In this document: positions 62,722-64,000 of the stretch, one piece after another | Numbering within the stretch: position 1 is the first letter of the stretch | Layout of the letters: every line of letters begins with the position of its first letter | Assembly (NCBI GenBank): GCA_963716135.1 | Contig: OY970289.1 | Span: 558,001 to 622,000 of the forward strand | DNA from: CAVRAW01 sp963716135 | Lineage (GTDB): Bacteria; Planctomycetota; Planctomycetia; Pirellulales; JADZDJ01 | Length of the DNA stretch: 64,000 bases | Direction of reading: 5' to 3' | Notes under the pieces: generated by a model | Databases searched by the model: none | The model's input: only the letters and a program-made list of their open reading frames with translations | What the model was told of the DNA's origin: nothing | Position numbers and translations under genes: made by a program

Positions 62722-63582
62722 TTACTCGAGCGGAATGCGGCGCTCGCCGGCGGCGCGAACAAGAAAGTCTTTCGCCGCGCGCGCCGCCGCATCGGGATTC
62801 TCGACATACGGATACAGCTCCACCGTGAGCCAGCCGTTGTAGCCGGTTTCCTGAATTGCGGCCAGCGTGTCGGGAAAATCAATCGCCCCCTCCCCGGGAA
62901 TCAAGTGCTCGTGCTTCCGCGACGCGGCGATATCCTCCAGATGATAATGCACCGTGTGCGGCGCCATGTTTTCAACCCAATCCTGCGGCTCTTCCCCCAC
63001 GCAGTACGCATGGCCGATGTCGAAATTCAGCCCCAGCCACGGCGATTTGATCCGCCCCACGAACTGCAAATACTGCCCGAACGTTTCGATCATCAATTGC
63101 GGCTCCGGCTCGATCAGCAGCTTCACCTGCAGCTTTTCGGCCAGCTCGACGCACGGCATCAGCTCGTCGTAAAAAATCCGCGCCCCATCGTCCCACGATT
63201 GCTCGGGCGTCAAATGCCCGCCCGGCTCGGTGGTGATGTTCGGCGCGCCCAATTCGTGCGCCAATTGCAGCGATCGCTTCGTATGTTCGCGCCGAATCGC
63301 TCGATAGTGAGGATCGGGATCGGTCCAGCCCGGATGCCAATACGGCTGCCGCGGATCGCCCACCGCGTTCATCATGAAGGCGTTGATATTGGAAATCGCC
63401 AGCTTGTGCTTATCCAGCGCCTGACGAATTGCCCGCTTCTGCTCCGGCAGCAATCCTGCCGGCCAGGCATGTGGCACATCGGCCATCAGCTCGATACCCG
63501 TGTACCCCGCCGCCGCCACGCGAGCAATTGCCTCTTCGATCGAAAATCGCAAGTAAGCATTGGAACTGAAGGCAAGCTTCAT
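62722..63582 (-). CDS. Sugar phosphate isomerase/epimerase family protein (TIM barrel)
   Basis: The 286-residue protein has the xylose-isomerase-like TIM-barrel pattern: MKLAFSSNAYLRF, YTGIELMADVPHAW, LLIEPEPQLM, LGLNFDIGHAYC, VHYHLEDIA and LTVELYPYVENPD, with metal-site Glu, Asp and His residues kept. It begins 14 bases after the inferred ruvB stop and its end adjoins the UbiA start, so it is cotranscribed with both. The ebo cluster has an isomerase-like member (EboE), but this protein is shorter than I would expect for EboE, so I do not use that name. Confidence 0.75.
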   Translation of the reverse strand: MKLAFSSNAYLRFSIEEAIARVAAAGYTGIELMADVPHAWPAGLLPEQKRAIRQALDKHKLAISNINAFMMNAVGDPRQPYWHPGWTDPDPHYRAIRREHTKRSLQLAHELGAPNITTEPGGHLTPEQSWDDGARIFYDELMPCVELAEKLQVKLLIEPEPQLMIETFGQYLQFVGRIKSPWLGLNFDIGHAYCVGEEPQDWVENMAPHTVHYHLEDIAASRKHEHLIPGEGAIDFPDTLAAIQETGYNGWLTVELYPYVENPDAAARAAKDFLVRAAGERRIPLE

Positions 63583-63596
63583 CGCGCTTCAATTCC

Positions 63597-64000
63597 TCAG
63601 GAGAACAATCGCCCTTGCGGCTCCGGGGCCGAGCCATCCGGCGGCATAATGCCCAGATGCGAGTAGCCGGCCGTCGTCAGCTTGCGCCCCGCGGCGTGCG
63701 CACGACTAATTCGCTGCGCAACAGAAACGGCTCCACTTCGTCCGACAGCGTGTCGGGCGAAAGATTCAGCGTGTGTGCGACCGCCTCCACTCCCACCGGC
63801 CCGCCGTTGAACACCCGCGCAATCGCGTCGAGATATTTTCGATCTTGCCCATCGAGCCCCAGCACGTCGATGCCTTGCATCTCGAGCGCCGCCTGAGCGA
63901 CTTCCAGCGTAATCTCGCCGCCGGCGCGGCTGGTGGCGTAATCGCGCACCCAGCGCAAACGATTGTTCGCCAACCGCGGCGTGCCGCGGCTGCGTTGGGC
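63597..64000 (-). CDS. ruvB: Holliday junction helicase RuvB, C-terminal part, one frame break
   Basis: The 5' end lies outside the window. The visible part is the RuvB C-terminal region: RGTPRLANNRLRWVRDYA, then the winged-helix domain with GLDGQDRKYLDAIARVFNGG, PVGVEAVAHTLN and VEPFLLRSELVVRTPRG. The frame stops early at 63677. One missing G in the GGGG run near 63688 would give the family tail RKLTTAGYSHLGIMPP and an end at 63597. RuvB drives branch migration with RuvA. It heads the isomerase/UbiA/pyrophosphatase group. Confidence 0.88.
   Translation of the reverse strand, partial: PTQPRHAAVGEQSFALGARLRHQPRRRRDYAGSRSGGARDARHRRAGARWARSKISRRDCAGVQRRAGGSGGGRTHAESFARHAVGRSGAVSVAQRISRAHAAGRKLTTAGYSHLGIMPPDGSAPEPQGRLFS

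Overview
The window looks like chromosomal DNA from a planctomycete, most likely of the Pirellulales. Supporting signs are the high GC content, a BBP7-type outer-membrane barrel, a PEP-CTERM protein, a secreted subtilase with an N-terminal EPRML motif, a large secreted DUF11-repeat protein, two csrA paralogues and a hybrid type IV pilus / type II secretion operon. Most of the content is chromosomal housekeeping. The only mobile-type locus is a REP-associated transposase with its palindromes at 4.8-5.5 kb.

Layout. 0-8.6 kb: a thioesterase end, a 58-residue ORF, a BBP7 porin, a secreted TraB/Tiki-like protein, a TIM-barrel isomerase, arfB, the RAYT/REP locus, an acyl-CoA dehydrogenase and a UVR-motif protein. 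8.6-12 kb: two csrA genes flank a lipoprotein lipase and a repeat-rich intergenic region; the first csrA has a good sigma-54 promoter candidate. 12-20 kb: subtilase, SDR epimerase, membrane Ser/Thr kinase and fatty-acid desaturase. 20-25.4 kb: leuC-leuD with a secreted propeller and a repeat protein, then a PSP1 protein divergent from bioB. 25.5-28.7 kb: DUF11 and PEP-CTERM surface proteins.

29.3-46 kb is one long minus-strand operon. In transcription order it carries three pseudopilin-type genes, a small coiled-coil protein, a GspH-like pseudopilin (the coiled-coil gene precedes it), PilM, PilN, PilO, a PilP/GspC-like protein, a secretin, a TPR lipoprotein, then a sensor kinase, a lone receiver and a STAS protein, and finally the GspE ATPase and GspF. 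The ATPase carries tandem MshEN-type motifs, so both two-component and c-di-GMP inputs are plausible. No major pilin or prepilin peptidase is in the window.

46-59 kb: a zinc-ribbon/membrane/propeller protein, nadC, a ComEA-like HhH protein, uvrB, a NarL-type regulator, a sensor kinase with a degenerate receiver, a TMTC-like TPR membrane protein and tRNA-Cys. 59-64 kb: two hypothetical genes, then ruvB followed by a tight isomerase / UbiA (EboC-like) / pyrophosphatase (EboF-like) cluster.

Caution on sequence quality: more than ten otherwise intact genes have reading frames broken by single-base indels. Outside 30.6-33.0 kb these are mostly missing bases in homopolymers or in GCCGC/GCGGC contexts. 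Inside 30.6-33.0 kb they are almost all extra bases. I read them as sequencing or assembly errors rather than real pseudogenes, and the affected genes are listed with their full inferred spans.
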